Source: Candidatus Andeanibacterium colombiense (lineage in GTDB: Bacteria > Pseudomonadota > Alphaproteobacteria > Sphingomonadales > Sphingomonadaceae). From it: a DNA stretch of 64,000 bases. The position numbers and the translations under genes are program-made. Where the stretch lies: the NCBI GenBank assembly GCA_029202985.1, contig CP119316.1, forward strand, positions 2,963,001 through 3,027,000. The letters run 5' to 3'. This document shows positions 26,116 through 35,577 of this stretch, piece by piece (the first letter of the stretch is position 1; each line of letters starts with the position of its first letter). A model generated the notes under the pieces. The model was not told the DNA's origin and did no database searches. It saw nothing but the letters and a program-made list of their open reading frames with translations.

Positions 26116-27021
26116 ATGACTCGCCATTCGCTCATCGAACTCGAGGCGGTGCTGGCCATCGTTCGGTGTGGCTCGTTCCGCGCAGCGGCGCTCGATCTCG
26201 GTATCTCAACGACTGCCATCAGCAATGCAGTGGGGAAGCTCGAGCGAGAACTTGCCGTCCGGCTGTTCAATCGCACTACTCGCAGCGTCTCGCTAACCTA
26301 TGCGGGACGGATCTTCGTCGCACAAATCAAGCCTGCGCTCGAAGACATCCAGAAAGCGATGAATACGGCGCGCTCCCAGCAGGAAACGCCGTCCGGCACC
26401 TTGCGCATCAATGCCTTCGCGACGGCGGCACGCGAGATCATGACGCCGCTCGTCCTGACCTATCTGGACCGCTTTCCGCAGGTTCATATCGACTTGGTGA
26501 CCGAGGGGCGTCTCGTCGATGTCGTCGCAGCTGGCTTCGACCTTGGCGTGCGCAGCGCCGATCTTGTGCCCAGCGACGCGATCGCCATCCCGCTGGGGCA
26601 AGAGCGACGCATGGCGGTTGCCGCGTCCCCCGCCTTTTTCGAAGGCAGGGCTATCCCGCAGCTGCCGCAGGAGCTGCTCACTTACCCCTGCGTTCGCGTG
26701 CGGCTTCCCAATGGCGCATTGTTCCGATGGCGGTTTGAGAACGGCGGAGAGGAGCTGCAGCTCGACGTCGAGGGACCGATGACCCTCGACGAAGCGTCGC
26801 TTGCGCGCATCGCCGTGACGAACGGCGTAGGGATCGGCTATTTCATGGAAGCGGATGTCCGCGAGGACATCGCGGCGGGTCGGCTCGTTCGCATTCTCGA
26901 AGACTGGACGCCACCGCTCGTGCCGCTGTGCCTTTATTACTCCAATCGGCGAAATTCCTCCGCGGCCTTCCGAGCCTTCATCGCGCTCGCGCGCGACTTC
27001 GCCGCCGGACGGCTCCCATAG
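26116..27021 (+). CDS. LysR-family transcriptional regulator
   Basis: A 301-residue LTTR. The winged HTH is at residues 5-62 (IVRCGSFRAAALDLGISTTAISNAVGKLERELAVRLFNRTTR at its core, here split by hydrophobic positions). A substrate-binding domain of the CrgA/DhcR-like group follows (GTLRINAFATAAREIMTPLV). It is divergent from the SnoaL-SDR pair across 89 bases, the usual arrangement for an LTTR regulating its neighbour. GTAAC and GTTAC half-elements occur in that gap, but a T-N11-A site cannot be fixed by eye. GGAG precedes the ATG. Confidence 0.92.
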   Translation: MTRHSLIELEAVLAIVRCGSFRAAALDLGISTTAISNAVGKLERELAVRLFNRTTRSVSLTYAGRIFVAQIKPALEDIQKAMNTARSQQETPSGTLRINAFATAAREIMTPLVLTYLDRFPQVHIDLVTEGRLVDVVAAGFDLGVRSADLVPSDAIAIPLGQERRMAVAASPAFFEGRAIPQLPQELLTYPCVRVRLPNGALFRWRFENGGEELQLDVEGPMTLDEASLARIAVTNGVGIGYFMEADVREDIAAGRLVRILEDWTPPLVPLCLYYSNRRNSSAAFRAFIALARDFAAGRLP

Positions 27022-27209
27022 CCTTGAGCGCGACTGTCGCGCGTTTACCGCAATGGCCTCTTTCAACCATTGACGATGGCCCAACTACGCGCCCAGCGGC
27101 AGCCTTTCGGCCATCCGATCGCCCGCGCGGCTACCGGATTTAGGGCACGAAGGGGACACCGCTTACCGTTTAACACCATGGAAAAAATCAGTCTCAAGGA
27201 CCGCCACTC

Positions 27210-28397
27210 TCACACTTTGCCAATTGCGGGTTGAAGGCTGCGGGCGCGGATTAGAAGAAAGGCAGCACAGGCGCTCATGGCCGGAAACGCCGAACCGACA
27301 AGCAGGATTTGCGTGTTTGTGGCGTTTAGCTGAAGCGCCAGCGAAACCAAAAGTGGGGAAGCGACGCTGCTGGTTCGGCCCACGCCTTGTGCCCATCCAA
27401 CGCCGCTCGCCCGCAGTCCCGAAGGATAAACATCCGCCGCCACCACGTTGTTGCAGATGTAGCCACCCACAACGCAGAAGCCGACAATGACGTTGATCGG
27501 GAAGATCAACCATGAATCAAAAAATAGCGGCAACGCGGCCATGGTCGCGCCCGCGATAGCGTAATTGACGAGTAGCCAGGTCTTTCCAATAGCATTCAGC
27601 AGCAGGCCGCCGATCACACCGCCGAACAGCCCGCCGGCACTGATGAAGGCAACTGCGAAGGCAGCCTGCGCAGTGGAATAACCGCTTCTGGTGAGCAACG
27701 ACGGCATCCACGACATGATCATATAAAGCGTGCCCACTCCGCCGAAATGCAGCAGCCACACGCTCGCGGTCAGTCCCCGCTGTCCCGGACGGACCAGGGC
27801 TTTGATGCCGGCGATATAGCCACCGCCGTTCCGATCCGCGGTCTTCGCGGCATTGCCGAGAAAGAAGAAGAACAAAATCCCGACGACGAGGAGCGCGGCA
27901 GCGCCGCCGTAAAACAGGACCCGCCAGCCCCAGGCCGGAATGACGGCCGAGGCGAGCACGCCGCACAAGAGATTGCCGAGCGAAAAGCCGCAGCCGACGA
28001 CCGTGACCATCAATACGCGAACCCGCCGGGGTGCGACTTCGAATGCGACCGCGACCACCAGCGCCGTCATCGCGCCGACCGTCAGTCCCACACAGATCCG
28101 CGACAGCACGAGATGCGTCAGATCGGCAGCAAGCGCGTTGGCCATGGTGGCGACGGTCGCACCTGACACTGCCACGAGCATGATCGCCCGCCTGCCGTAT
28201 CGATCCGCAGCTGGCGCCAGGACAAGTGCGCCCAGAACCAGCCCGATAAGCCCCGCAGAGAAAACCCAGCCGAAGGTCGACAGAGGCACGGACCACTCGC
28301 GGGCGATGTCGGGCGTGACATAGGAAATGATCGCGACGTCGTAACCGTCGATTACCGCGCACAGCAGGCAGGCGGCGAGAAGCATGACCGATCGCAC
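27210..28397 (-). CDS. MFS transporter, aromatic acid:H+ symporter (AAHS) type
   Basis: A 395-residue permease from the GTG at 28397, with 12 predicted membrane segments. The AAHS signature CAVIDGYDVAIISYV is in helix 1 and DRYGRRAIML is in loop 2-3. The paralogue at 29903 carries about 30 residues before helix 1. Here the frame continues upstream without a normal start to a CTG at 28448, which has a perfect GGAGG five bases upstream (28454-28458), so the true start may be CTG. Members import benzoate-, hydroxybenzoate- or phenylpropanoid-type acids. It is divergent from the old-yellow-enzyme gene across an operator-like region. Confidence 0.88.
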   Translation of the reverse strand: MRSVMLLAACLLCAVIDGYDVAIISYVTPDIAREWSVPLSTFGWVFSAGLIGLVLGALVLAPAADRYGRRAIMLVAVSGATVATMANALAADLTHLVLSRICVGLTVGAMTALVVAVAFEVAPRRVRVLMVTVVGCGFSLGNLLCGVLASAVIPAWGWRVLFYGGAAALLVVGILFFFFLGNAAKTADRNGGGYIAGIKALVRPGQRGLTASVWLLHFGGVGTLYMIMSWMPSLLTRSGYSTAQAAFAVAFISAGGLFGGVIGGLLLNAIGKTWLLVNYAIAGATMAALPLFFDSWLIFPINVIVGFCVVGGYICNNVVAADVYPSGLRASGVGWAQGVGRTSSVASPLLVSLALQLNATNTQILLVGSAFPAMSACAAFLLIRARSLQPAIGKV

Positions 28398-28475
28398 GGT
28401 AAAGCCCTCGGTCGGCGTCTCCGCGCCGCTCGGATTGGGATTGATCAGTTTTTCCTCCCGGACTTCTTTTTATTG

Positions 28476-28529
28476 TTCGGGCGAGATATAGCAGATTCGT
28501 GGTAGCGAAAAGATAGTCGCTGTCGCGGA
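28476..28529. promoter_or_regulatory. Operator-like tandem 14-mers between AAHS transporter and OYE genes
   Basis: TTCGTGGTAGCGAA (28496-28509) and GTCGCTGTCGCGGA (28516-28529) start exactly 20 bp apart. A partial copy beginning TTCG....AG starts another 20 bp upstream, at 28476. The first copy is nearly palindromic. The same tandem arrangement occurs upstream of etfB and of the acyl-CoA dehydrogenase gene, which suggests one regulator. The IclR protein at 37394 is the best candidate because IclR-family operators often consist of repeats two helical turns apart. Confidence 0.55.
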
Positions 28530-28746
28530 GTTTCGGGGTGGGCGAGGGCGCGGTGCGGCGATCCGGTTCCGTTTTCCGGGACGGTCTTCGCCGCCTATGC
28601 ACTCTCCGACCGTTATTTGTGCGCTGAGGCGCCGTAACTCGCCCCACTTGCGGTGTCTCGCTTGGCCAACTCCGGCTAAGGACCGGTGGGCGCGGGACTG
28701 GCCTCCGGTCTGGGTTCGGTGGGGAAGCATGGAGGATGAAGCTGCA

Positions 28747-29835
28747 ATGGTTGTTGAAGACGCTCAGGCTTTGCTGCAACCGATCGAGTTTGCGGGCCTA
28801 ACGCTTCCGAACCGCGTCGTGATGTCTCCGATGACGCGGAGCCGGACGCCGGGCGGCGTGCCGAACGCGCTCAATGCGGAATACTATGCGCAGCGCGCGA
28901 GCGCCGGGCTGGTGTTCGCGGAGTCCACCGCCATCTCGCCCTACGGGGTCGGCTTCACCGACACGCCGGGAATCTTCAGCGATGAGCAGGCGGCCGGCTG
29001 GGCCAAGGTGACCGACGCGGTACACCGGCGCGGCGGGCATATCGTGCTGCAACTGTGGCACAGCGGACATTATTCGCACCGCTCGCTCCTGCCCGGCGGC
29101 GCGTTGCCCATCGGGCCTTCGGCCAGACCGGTTTCCGGAACGGTTTGGACTCCTTTGGGGCCCATGGAGGTCGAAGTCCCGCGGGCGCTGGAGCAGGAAG
29201 GCGTGCCGCAGGTGCTTGATGAATATCGTGTGGCAGCCAAGCTGGCGCTCGCGGCGAACTTCGATGCGGTCGAGGTCCATGCGGGCAACGGTTATCTGAT
29301 CGACCAGTTTCTGCGTGATTCCACCAATCACCGGACCGACGAATATGGCGGGCCGCCCGAGAACCGGATGCGGTTGCTGCTCGAGGTGGTCGAGGCGGTT
29401 TCCTCGATCTGGGGTCGGGAGCGGGTCGGGGTCCGGCTGTCTCCGACCAATCCTTCGGTGTTCGGTATCATGGATTCGCAGCCCGAAGTGCTGTTCCCGC
29501 AAGTGGTCGACGCGCTCGAGCGGGCCGGGATCGGCTTCCTCGACATGGTCGAAGGCGGGACCGGGGATTCCGCGGATCAATGCCCTTTCGATTACGAGGC
29601 GCTGCGGCGGCGCTTCTCGGGCGTCTATATCGCGAACAACCGTTTCACCCAGGAAAGCGCCGAATGCGCGGTCGCCGAAGGGCGCGCCGACATGATCGCC
29701 TTCGGGCGCTCGTTCATCGCGAACCCCGATCTGGTCGAACGTTTCCGCAGGCGGGCGCCGCTCAACCCGATCGCGTTCGAGACACTTCGCGGCCCCGGCG
29801 CGGAAGGGTATCTGGATTACCCGACGCTGGCGTGA
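28747..29835 (+). CDS. NADH:flavin oxidoreductase, old yellow enzyme family
   Basis: A 362-residue FMN-dependent TIM-barrel enzyme. ANRVVMSPMTRSR-like residues (NRVVMSPMTRSRTPGG) open the barrel. QLWHSGHYSH and EVHAGNGYLIDQFLRD then NHRTDEYGG are the alkene-reductase signatures, the latter with the substrate-binding His and Asn. It would reduce an activated C=C bond (enone, enal or nitro compound) with NAD(P)H. The ATG at 28747 (GGAGG 11 bases upstream) and the in-frame ATG at 28729 are both possible starts. It lies between two paralogous AAHS transporters and is probably controlled from the shared operator region at 28476-28529. Confidence 0.9.
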   Translation: MVVEDAQALLQPIEFAGLTLPNRVVMSPMTRSRTPGGVPNALNAEYYAQRASAGLVFAESTAISPYGVGFTDTPGIFSDEQAAGWAKVTDAVHRRGGHIVLQLWHSGHYSHRSLLPGGALPIGPSARPVSGTVWTPLGPMEVEVPRALEQEGVPQVLDEYRVAAKLALAANFDAVEVHAGNGYLIDQFLRDSTNHRTDEYGGPPENRMRLLLEVVEAVSSIWGRERVGVRLSPTNPSVFGIMDSQPEVLFPQVVDALERAGIGFLDMVEGGTGDSADQCPFDYEALRRRFSGVYIANNRFTQESAECAVAEGRADMIAFGRSFIANPDLVERFRRRAPLNPIAFETLRGPGAEGYLDYPTLA

Positions 29836-29902
29836 GTGCTGCTCGCGGGTTGCTGGCGTGACTGTATGAAACCGCGTTCGCCCGAAAAGAGGCCGGCGCA
29901 CA

Positions 29903-31177
29903 ATGGGTGAGGTTACATTGGCAAACTCGAAACCATCGGCGGTAGCGGCGCCGGCCGCGCCGCTAGCCGACCGGGCCTTTACCCGATCGACGATGATCCT
30001 GATTGTCGCATGCGTGCTGTGCGCGATCCTCGACGGGTATGACGTCGTGGTCATTTCCTATGTCGTTCCGTTGCTGTCCAAGGAATGGTCCGAGCCGCTT
30101 GCCGGTTTCGGGATCGTTTTCTCGATAGGCTTGGTGGGCTTGGTGGTGGGCGCGCTGGGGCTCGCGCCGCTGGCAGACCAACATGGTCGGCGAAAAATCA
30201 TGCTCGGCGCTCTGGTGCTCGGGGCTGTAGCGACTTTTGCGAACGCTTTCGTCGGCGGGTTGGTGCCCTTGCTGGTCTGCCGGCTTTTCGTGGGCCTTGC
30301 GATGGGTGTAATCATCGCACTGGTGGTGACGATCGCTCACGAGGCATCTCCGCCGCGATATCGCATGCTGATCGTCACCATCGTGGGTTGCGGCCTGTCG
30401 CTGGGCAATCTCGCGGCCGGCCTGCTCGCATCCGTCGTGCTGCCGCGCTTCGGCTGGGAGCCGCTGTTTCTGGGGGCGGCAGCACTGAACGTCCTCATCG
30501 GAGCGATGTTCGTTGTAACCTTGCGGGATTCGGTGGTCGCGCGAAAGACCGCCCGGACGCATTATCTCTCGCACATCGGCTCGCTGTTCAGCAAGGATCT
30601 GGCGAAGCTGACCGTCGTGCTGTGGGTTCTGCACTTCGGCGGAGTGGGCGCCAACTACATGCTGATCTCGTGGCTTCCGTCGCTGTTGACGCGGTCGGGC
30701 TATGCTGCGGCGGACGCGGCGCTGGCGACATCCCTGATCAGTTTCGGCGGACTCGTTGGAGGACTGCTTTCGGGTTTCGCGCTCGCTCGCTTCGGGCGCG
30801 CCTGGATCTTTACGCTTTATGGCTGTGCCGCGCTGCTCATCGTCACGATCCCGTTCGTCCTGGGCACGCCGTGGCTCTACGCGATCAATTTCGTCGTCGG
30901 CATCTGCATCGTCGGCGGCTACATCAGCAACAACGCGATCACGTCGGAGCTCTACCCGGCATCGTCCCGCGCAAGCGGACTGGGCTGGGCTCAAGGGGTC
31001 GGAAGGTCGGGCGGGGTGATCACCCCGCTCATCGTTTCCCTGGCGCTGCAACTCAACGCCTCGCTAACCCAGATCGTGCTTCTGGCTGCGGTGTTCCCGC
31101 TAATGAGTACGATCGCCGCAATTCTTCTCGGCAAGGTTTCGGCTCCCACGGAGCTGCGCACCGATGAGGTAACGTAG
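29903..31177 (+). CDS. MFS transporter, AAHS type (second copy)
   Basis: A 424-residue permease clearly paralogous to the one at 27210. It shares LCAILDGYDVVVISYV in helix 1, HGRRKIML in loop 2-3, and near-identical motifs such as HFGGVG, WLPSLLTRSGY and SGLGWAQGVGRSGGVI. It should import an aromatic or aryl-alkanoic acid with protons. It follows the OYE gene by 67 bases and is followed by the TetR gene after two bases, suggesting an OYE-AAHS-TetR unit. Why two close copies are kept is unclear; they may differ in specificity. Confidence 0.9.
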   Translation: MGEVTLANSKPSAVAAPAAPLADRAFTRSTMILIVACVLCAILDGYDVVVISYVVPLLSKEWSEPLAGFGIVFSIGLVGLVVGALGLAPLADQHGRRKIMLGALVLGAVATFANAFVGGLVPLLVCRLFVGLAMGVIIALVVTIAHEASPPRYRMLIVTIVGCGLSLGNLAAGLLASVVLPRFGWEPLFLGAAALNVLIGAMFVVTLRDSVVARKTARTHYLSHIGSLFSKDLAKLTVVLWVLHFGGVGANYMLISWLPSLLTRSGYAAADAALATSLISFGGLVGGLLSGFALARFGRAWIFTLYGCAALLIVTIPFVLGTPWLYAINFVVGICIVGGYISNNAITSELYPASSRASGLGWAQGVGRSGGVITPLIVSLALQLNASLTQIVLLAAVFPLMSTIAAILLGKVSAPTELRTDEVT

Positions 31178-31179
31178 GG

Positions 31180-31812
31180 ATGACGGCGAGGGCGTGCGAT
31201 CCGGCGGCTCGAACGATGCGGGAGGAAGTGGCCGATTTCAAACGCGCTTCGATCCTCAGGGAAGCCGCCCGCCAGTTCTATACGAAGGGCTATGACGGCA
31301 CCCGGATCGACGAGATCGCGAGCGTGCTCGGCGTGACCAAGCCGTTCATATATTATCACTTCAAGAACAAGACCGAGCTGCTCGACGAGATCTGCGTGAG
31401 AGCGACCGCCGTCTCGGGCGAGGCCCTCGAAATGGTCGCCGAGCAAAACCACGAGATCGGCGTCGAGCTGCGCGAGGCGATCCGGCTCCTTGCCCTTCAG
31501 GTGATCGAGAACCGGGCCGATATCGCGATCTGCTTTCGGGAGGAGAAATATATCTCTCCCGAAGCGAGGCTACGCCTGGAGGCCAACCGGCGCCGCTATG
31601 ATGCCGCCCTGAGCGATATACTGAAACGGGCGGGCCGCGAGGGGCTGATCTCGATCGGCGATCCGCAAGTGGCGACCCAGGTACTGACCGGTGCGATCAC
31701 CTGGAGCTTTGTCTGGTACCGGGAGGGCGGCCGGCTGCAGCCCGAGGATGTGGCTGAACAAGTACTGGATCTGGCGGCGGCGATGCTGAATGCGGGGAAG
31801 TTGTCGGCGTAG
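31180..31812 (+). CDS. TetR-family transcriptional regulator
   Basis: A 210-residue regulator. The N-terminal HTH is REAARQFYTKGYDGTRIDEIA then VLGVTKPFIYYHFKNKTELLDEI (residues 25-68), and the all-helical ligand-binding domain follows. A paralogue with near-identical HTH is at 45722; the recognition helix residues (GVTKPFIYYHFKNKTE) are the same in both, so they may read the same operator. It starts two bases after the AAHS stop. The palindromic ATACCC-NN-GGGTAT sites at 48802, 48922 and 53501 have TetR-operator geometry and are candidate targets for this pair. Confidence 0.9.
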   Translation: MTARACDPAARTMREEVADFKRASILREAARQFYTKGYDGTRIDEIASVLGVTKPFIYYHFKNKTELLDEICVRATAVSGEALEMVAEQNHEIGVELREAIRLLALQVIENRADIAICFREEKYISPEARLRLEANRRRYDAALSDILKRAGREGLISIGDPQVATQVLTGAITWSFVWYREGGRLQPEDVAEQVLDLAAAMLNAGKLSA

Positions 31813-31977
31813 CCTATCCTGCTTGTCGGCGATCCGTCGCGCCGTTGCACTCAGTGACACAAATCCATTCACGCACTGACAACCACATTGCGCCGGATGC
31901 TGGTATCTCAAATCACCGAAATAAGAGCCGGGGGCGAATATCGCTCGCCGGGAATATAATCTCGACGGGGAGAATGC

Positions 31978-34326
31978 ATGTTGTACTCGTTTTATCGTAA
32001 CGCTCGGAATGGGCGCAAGGCCGGTCTGCTTGTGGGCGCCGCCCTGGCGCTGGTGCTGATGCCTTCGGCGGTCATGGCGCAGGACGCTGATGCAGCGAAA
32101 AGCCCTGATGCCGCGAAAAGCAGCGACGACCAGATCCAGGAAATCGTCGTCACCGCGCAGTTCACCAGCCAGAACGTTCGCGACGTGCCGATCTCGATCA
32201 CAGCCGTCTCGGGTGAGACGCTGGAGGCACGCGGTCAGACCAGTCTTACCGACATCGGCCAATCGACCCCGGGTCTGGCGATCCGTCCGTCGGGCCAATA
32301 CGGCAACGCCACCGCCGTGACCATTCGCGGCGTCGGCAACTTCAACGCGCTCTACGGTTACGAGCCGGGCGTCGGCATCTATATCGACGACGTCTACTAT
32401 CCGACGCTTTACGGCTCACAGCTCGACCTGCTCGATCTCGACCGGATCGAAGTGCTTCGTGGACCGCAGGGGACGCTGGCGGGCAAGAACTCGATCGGCG
32501 GCGCCGTGAAGCTCTACAGCCGCGCGCCCACCGGCAAGGGCGACGGCTATGTCGAGGCCACGATCGGCGAGCGCAACCAGCGGGGCATGCGCGCGGCGGC
32601 AGACTTCACGCTTGTGCCGGATCGGTTGTTCTTCCGTATTTCGGGCGTTTACAAGTCGGTCGACGGCTATGTAAACCGGATCGACTACAAGTGCCGCAAT
32701 CCCACCGCCAACGTTCCGACCGTGGCGCCGCAGTACGATCTCGGGAACTGCAAGATCGGCACCGAAGGCGGCACGGACTATGGTGGCGTGCGCGGCGCAT
32801 TGCGCTACCTCAGCGAAGATGAGCGCCTGGACGCGACGCTGCAGTTCGACGTCTACAAGGATACCAGCGACGCCCAGCCCGATCGCCTGGTGACGGTCAA
32901 TCCGGCCAGCCCGAACGCGGCGTTGCTGACGCCCTTCCTGGATTCCGGAAAATACGAAAGCTACTCCACGTTCCAGACCCAGACCGGGCGCGGCTTCGAA
33001 GGCGTCAACCGGCTCAAGGGTTACGGCTTTTCCGGCCGGGTATCGTACGATCTCGCCGATCATCTCAATTTCACGTCGATCACGGCATACCGTTCGTACA
33101 ACGCTGGCTATCAGGTCGATATCGACGGTACGCCCTACGGCATGACGACCGAAGACCTGCACCTGCATTTCAACTGGTTCACGCAGGAAGTCCGGCTCGG
33201 CGGATCGTTCCTCGACAATGTGATCGAATACACTCTGGGCGGTTATTACTACAAGGCGACCGGCAACCAGGCGGGCCTGCTGCAAATCAGCGGAACCGTG
33301 GTTCCGCCGCCTACTGTCCCTACTTCATTCGTGCTTAATGCCTTGCAGGGCGACATCATCAAGTCGGAAAGCAAGGCGGCCTTCCTCAATACGATTATCC
33401 ATCCGGTGGAGAATCTGGACATCGCCGCGGGCATCCGTTGGACCGACGACAGCAAGGATTATTTCTACCACCGTCGCGACGCGAACACCCTGCTGCCGAT
33501 CTCGCCCCCGGATGGGTTGGGTGGTTCGTTCTCGGGTGACAGGATCGATTACCGGGTTGCGCTTTCCTATCACATCAGCCCGTCGATCATGGCCTACGGG
33601 TCGATTTCGACCGGCTTCAAGGGTGGCGGCGTTAATCCGGCGATCTACCGTGCGGAGCAGATCGTCGAGTTCGGACCCGAAAAGCTCACGGCGTACGAAC
33701 TCGGCACCAAGGCTTCGCTGTTCGACCGGCATCTGACGATCGATGTTTCGGGGTATTACAACAAGTACAATGACATTCAGCTGATCATCACGTCGGGCAC
33801 GGGGATTTTTGCAGCTCCGGCGTCGGTTCCGGTCAACGGCGGCGCGGCAACCATCAAGGGTGTCGAGGTCGAAGCGAACGCGTCGTTCGGCGGCTTCAGC
33901 GCCGATGCTTCGTTCAGCACGCTCGACTTCAAATATACCGATATCACCGCGGGCACGGGTATCAAGCCGAACTTCATCACGCCCTATACCCCTAAGACCA
34001 AGTGGTCGGCCGGTGCGCAGTACGCGCTCGATCTGAGCGGTGGCCTGTCGCTGACGCCGCGCATCGATGTCAGCCATCAGTCGGGCATCTACTCGCTCGC
34101 GATCAATGCCCCCACCAACTATTCTTCGGGCTTTACGACCGCGAACGCGCATCTGAAACTGCAGAGCGAGGATGGCCATTGGTCCTTCGACCTGGCCGCG
34201 AGCAACCTGTTCAACAAGTATTATTACACCAGCCGTTACGCCAATCTGTACGGCCTGATGGGGACCATATCCGGTCAGGTCGCGCCCCCCCGGCAGATTA
34301 GCGGAACGCTGCGCTACAATTTCTGA
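31978..34326 (+). CDS. TonB-dependent outer-membrane receptor (second)
   Basis: A 782-residue receptor. The N-terminus includes a positively charged start and a signal segment (LLVGAALALVLMPSAVMA, cut near residue 37). The linker is rich in D/A/K/S, followed by the EIVVTAQF box, a plug (DVPISITAVSGETLEARG, DRIEVLRGPQGTLAGKNS) and a barrel ending LRYNF, a typical aromatic-terminated outer-membrane signature. A GGGGAG ribosome site precedes the ATG. It is separated by 165 bases from the TetR gene and ends at a good intrinsic terminator. It probably takes up the compound degraded by the CoA-dependent genes downstream. Confidence 0.93.
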   Translation: MLYSFYRNARNGRKAGLLVGAALALVLMPSAVMAQDADAAKSPDAAKSSDDQIQEIVVTAQFTSQNVRDVPISITAVSGETLEARGQTSLTDIGQSTPGLAIRPSGQYGNATAVTIRGVGNFNALYGYEPGVGIYIDDVYYPTLYGSQLDLLDLDRIEVLRGPQGTLAGKNSIGGAVKLYSRAPTGKGDGYVEATIGERNQRGMRAAADFTLVPDRLFFRISGVYKSVDGYVNRIDYKCRNPTANVPTVAPQYDLGNCKIGTEGGTDYGGVRGALRYLSEDERLDATLQFDVYKDTSDAQPDRLVTVNPASPNAALLTPFLDSGKYESYSTFQTQTGRGFEGVNRLKGYGFSGRVSYDLADHLNFTSITAYRSYNAGYQVDIDGTPYGMTTEDLHLHFNWFTQEVRLGGSFLDNVIEYTLGGYYYKATGNQAGLLQISGTVVPPPTVPTSFVLNALQGDIIKSESKAAFLNTIIHPVENLDIAAGIRWTDDSKDYFYHRRDANTLLPISPPDGLGGSFSGDRIDYRVALSYHISPSIMAYGSISTGFKGGGVNPAIYRAEQIVEFGPEKLTAYELGTKASLFDRHLTIDVSGYYNKYNDIQLIITSGTGIFAAPASVPVNGGAATIKGVEVEANASFGGFSADASFSTLDFKYTDITAGTGIKPNFITPYTPKTKWSAGAQYALDLSGGLSLTPRIDVSHQSGIYSLAINAPTNYSSGFTTANAHLKLQSEDGHWSFDLAASNLFNKYYYTSRYANLYGLMGTISGQVAPPRQISGTLRYNF

Positions 34327-34348
34327 TCAAAGAATAACCTCTCCTCCC

Positions 34349-34384
34349 GGGCGGTGCACGAAAGTGTGCCGCCCACCCCTTTTT
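34349..34384 (+). terminator. Rho-independent terminator of the second TonB receptor gene
   Basis: GGGCGGTGCAC (34349-34359) pairs with GTGTGCCGCCC (34364-34374) around a GAAA tetraloop. This gives 11 pairs, two of them G-U. ACCCC and a five-T run (34380-34384) follow. It lies 22 bases after the receptor stop, between convergent genes. Confidence 0.75.
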
Positions 34385-34452
34385 GGGGCGCGCATTCGGA
34401 TTGGACGATTCCATCCCAGTGCCGTCATGGAGGCAGGAAAAGAAACCCGGGG

Positions 34453-35418
34453 TTAGCCGGCGGCCCGCGCGCCTTCCAGCCGCTGGCGATATGTCGAGGG
34501 CGGGTATCCGTACTGCCCGCGAAACCGCTTGGAGAAGCCGTTTGAATCGCGAAACCCGCATCGAAGCGCAATTTCCATGATGTCCACGCAATCGAAACGA
34601 TGATCCTCGAGCAGGCGTCTCGCACTTTCGAGGCGGACTCTCGCCAGTTCCTTACCAAAGCTCGTGCCAGCCCTTGCGAATAACAAGTGCACATATCGCT
34701 TCGACAAGCCGTGCTGTTCCGCGAGTTGGGAAGGGTCGAAGTCCGGCTCCCGGTGGCGGTCGGACAAGGTTTCGCCGAGGCGCTTGAGAAGCGCCTTCTG
34801 ATGGCGGGTCGCGGGCGAGGTGTCCGTCCCCAGCGCGATCGCCAACTGGGCCATCACCTGTTCGACGACTACGAACTCGGGCAATGCCAATCCGCGGGGA
34901 GCGGTTTCCGGAAAATTGGACAGGGTTGCCGAAAGGGCGCGGCCCCAGCCCGCTTTGCCGTCGATCGTTCGCGCGGTCATGCATTCGGGATCGGGAAGCC
35001 AGCTTTGCAAGATCTGGTTGGAAACCGACATGCTCAGGCCAATGAAGTGATCCTGCGCCTGGATTGAATAGGGCGCTTTCGCGGACAAGAGGATGCAATC
35101 GCCCGGATTTGCGATCGCGGTTCGGCCATGCTGTTCGATCACGACCTGGCCCGAACGCTGCTGAATGACGAAGTAACCGTCCTTGCGGTCACGCCGGATA
35201 TGCTCGCGCGTTCGCTCGATGTGCGATCCGGCAGAGTGAACTTCCTGAACGCCCACCGGCCCGAAGGCGTAATGTGTTAGAGACGCATTGAAATCGTCCG
35301 CCGCAAACGGCGTGATGTTGCAGGCTATGAACGTCTCCGCGACCAGTTCCCGCCACTGGCGAAGCGTTCGCTCACCGCTAGCTTGGCTGGTCGACCAAGA
35401 ATGGCCAGCTTCACTCAT
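34453..35418 (-). CDS. AraC-family transcriptional regulator
   Basis: A 321-residue regulator with a cupin-like AraC-binding N-terminal half and two C-terminal HTH motifs (SQLAEQHGLSKRYVHLLFARAG and IMEIALRCGFRDSNGFSKRFRGQYG). The ATG at 35418 is chosen over 35448 because AGGAGG lies a few bases upstream of it. A paralogue at 53577 shares most of the DNA-binding domain. The gene is convergent with the TonB receptor gene and divergent from etfB, so it may act on the etfB promoter region. The inducer is unknown, but the N-terminal half is built for a small organic ligand. Confidence 0.92.
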   Translation of the reverse strand: MSEAGHSWSTSQASGERTLRQWRELVAETFIACNITPFAADDFNASLTHYAFGPVGVQEVHSAGSHIERTREHIRRDRKDGYFVIQQRSGQVVIEQHGRTAIANPGDCILLSAKAPYSIQAQDHFIGLSMSVSNQILQSWLPDPECMTARTIDGKAGWGRALSATLSNFPETAPRGLALPEFVVVEQVMAQLAIALGTDTSPATRHQKALLKRLGETLSDRHREPDFDPSQLAEQHGLSKRYVHLLFARAGTSFGKELARVRLESARRLLEDHRFDCVDIMEIALRCGFRDSNGFSKRFRGQYGYPPSTYRQRLEGARAAG

Positions 35419-35493
35419 TGATCCTCCTCGACGCGCCTCATTCGACATGATCGTCCCGCCGGACCGAGATCCGTGCGGACTCCGTGGAGAATC

Positions 35494-35542
35494 GCATATA
35501 TTACGCCACAGCGGATAGCAATTCGCTGTTGCGAATATATGC
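35494..35542. promoter_or_regulatory. Large inverted repeat and tandem 14-mers between araC-type gene and etfB
   Basis: GCATATATT (35494-35502) is mirrored by AATATATGC (35534-35542), and further inside ACAGCG is mirrored by CGCTGT, giving a nearly continuous 49-bp dyad. It contains TACGCCACAGCGGA (35502-35515) and the perfect palindrome TTCGCTGTTGCGAA (35522-35535), starting 20 bp apart, the same spacing as at 28496 and 38246. It lies about 36 bases upstream of the etfB start, in the position of a promoter/operator. Confidence 0.6.
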
Positions 35543-35577
35543 GCTGATCGTTATCGGCTTGGCGCGTGGAAGGCCGT

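Noticed and set aside
31978..35418. PEG-degradation (peg) operon idea, from TonB receptor plus AraC plus downstream ligase and ALDH
   Set aside because: The defining PEG dehydrogenase (GMC flavoprotein) and the peg gene order are absent; the AAHS importers and ETF genes point to organic acids instead.
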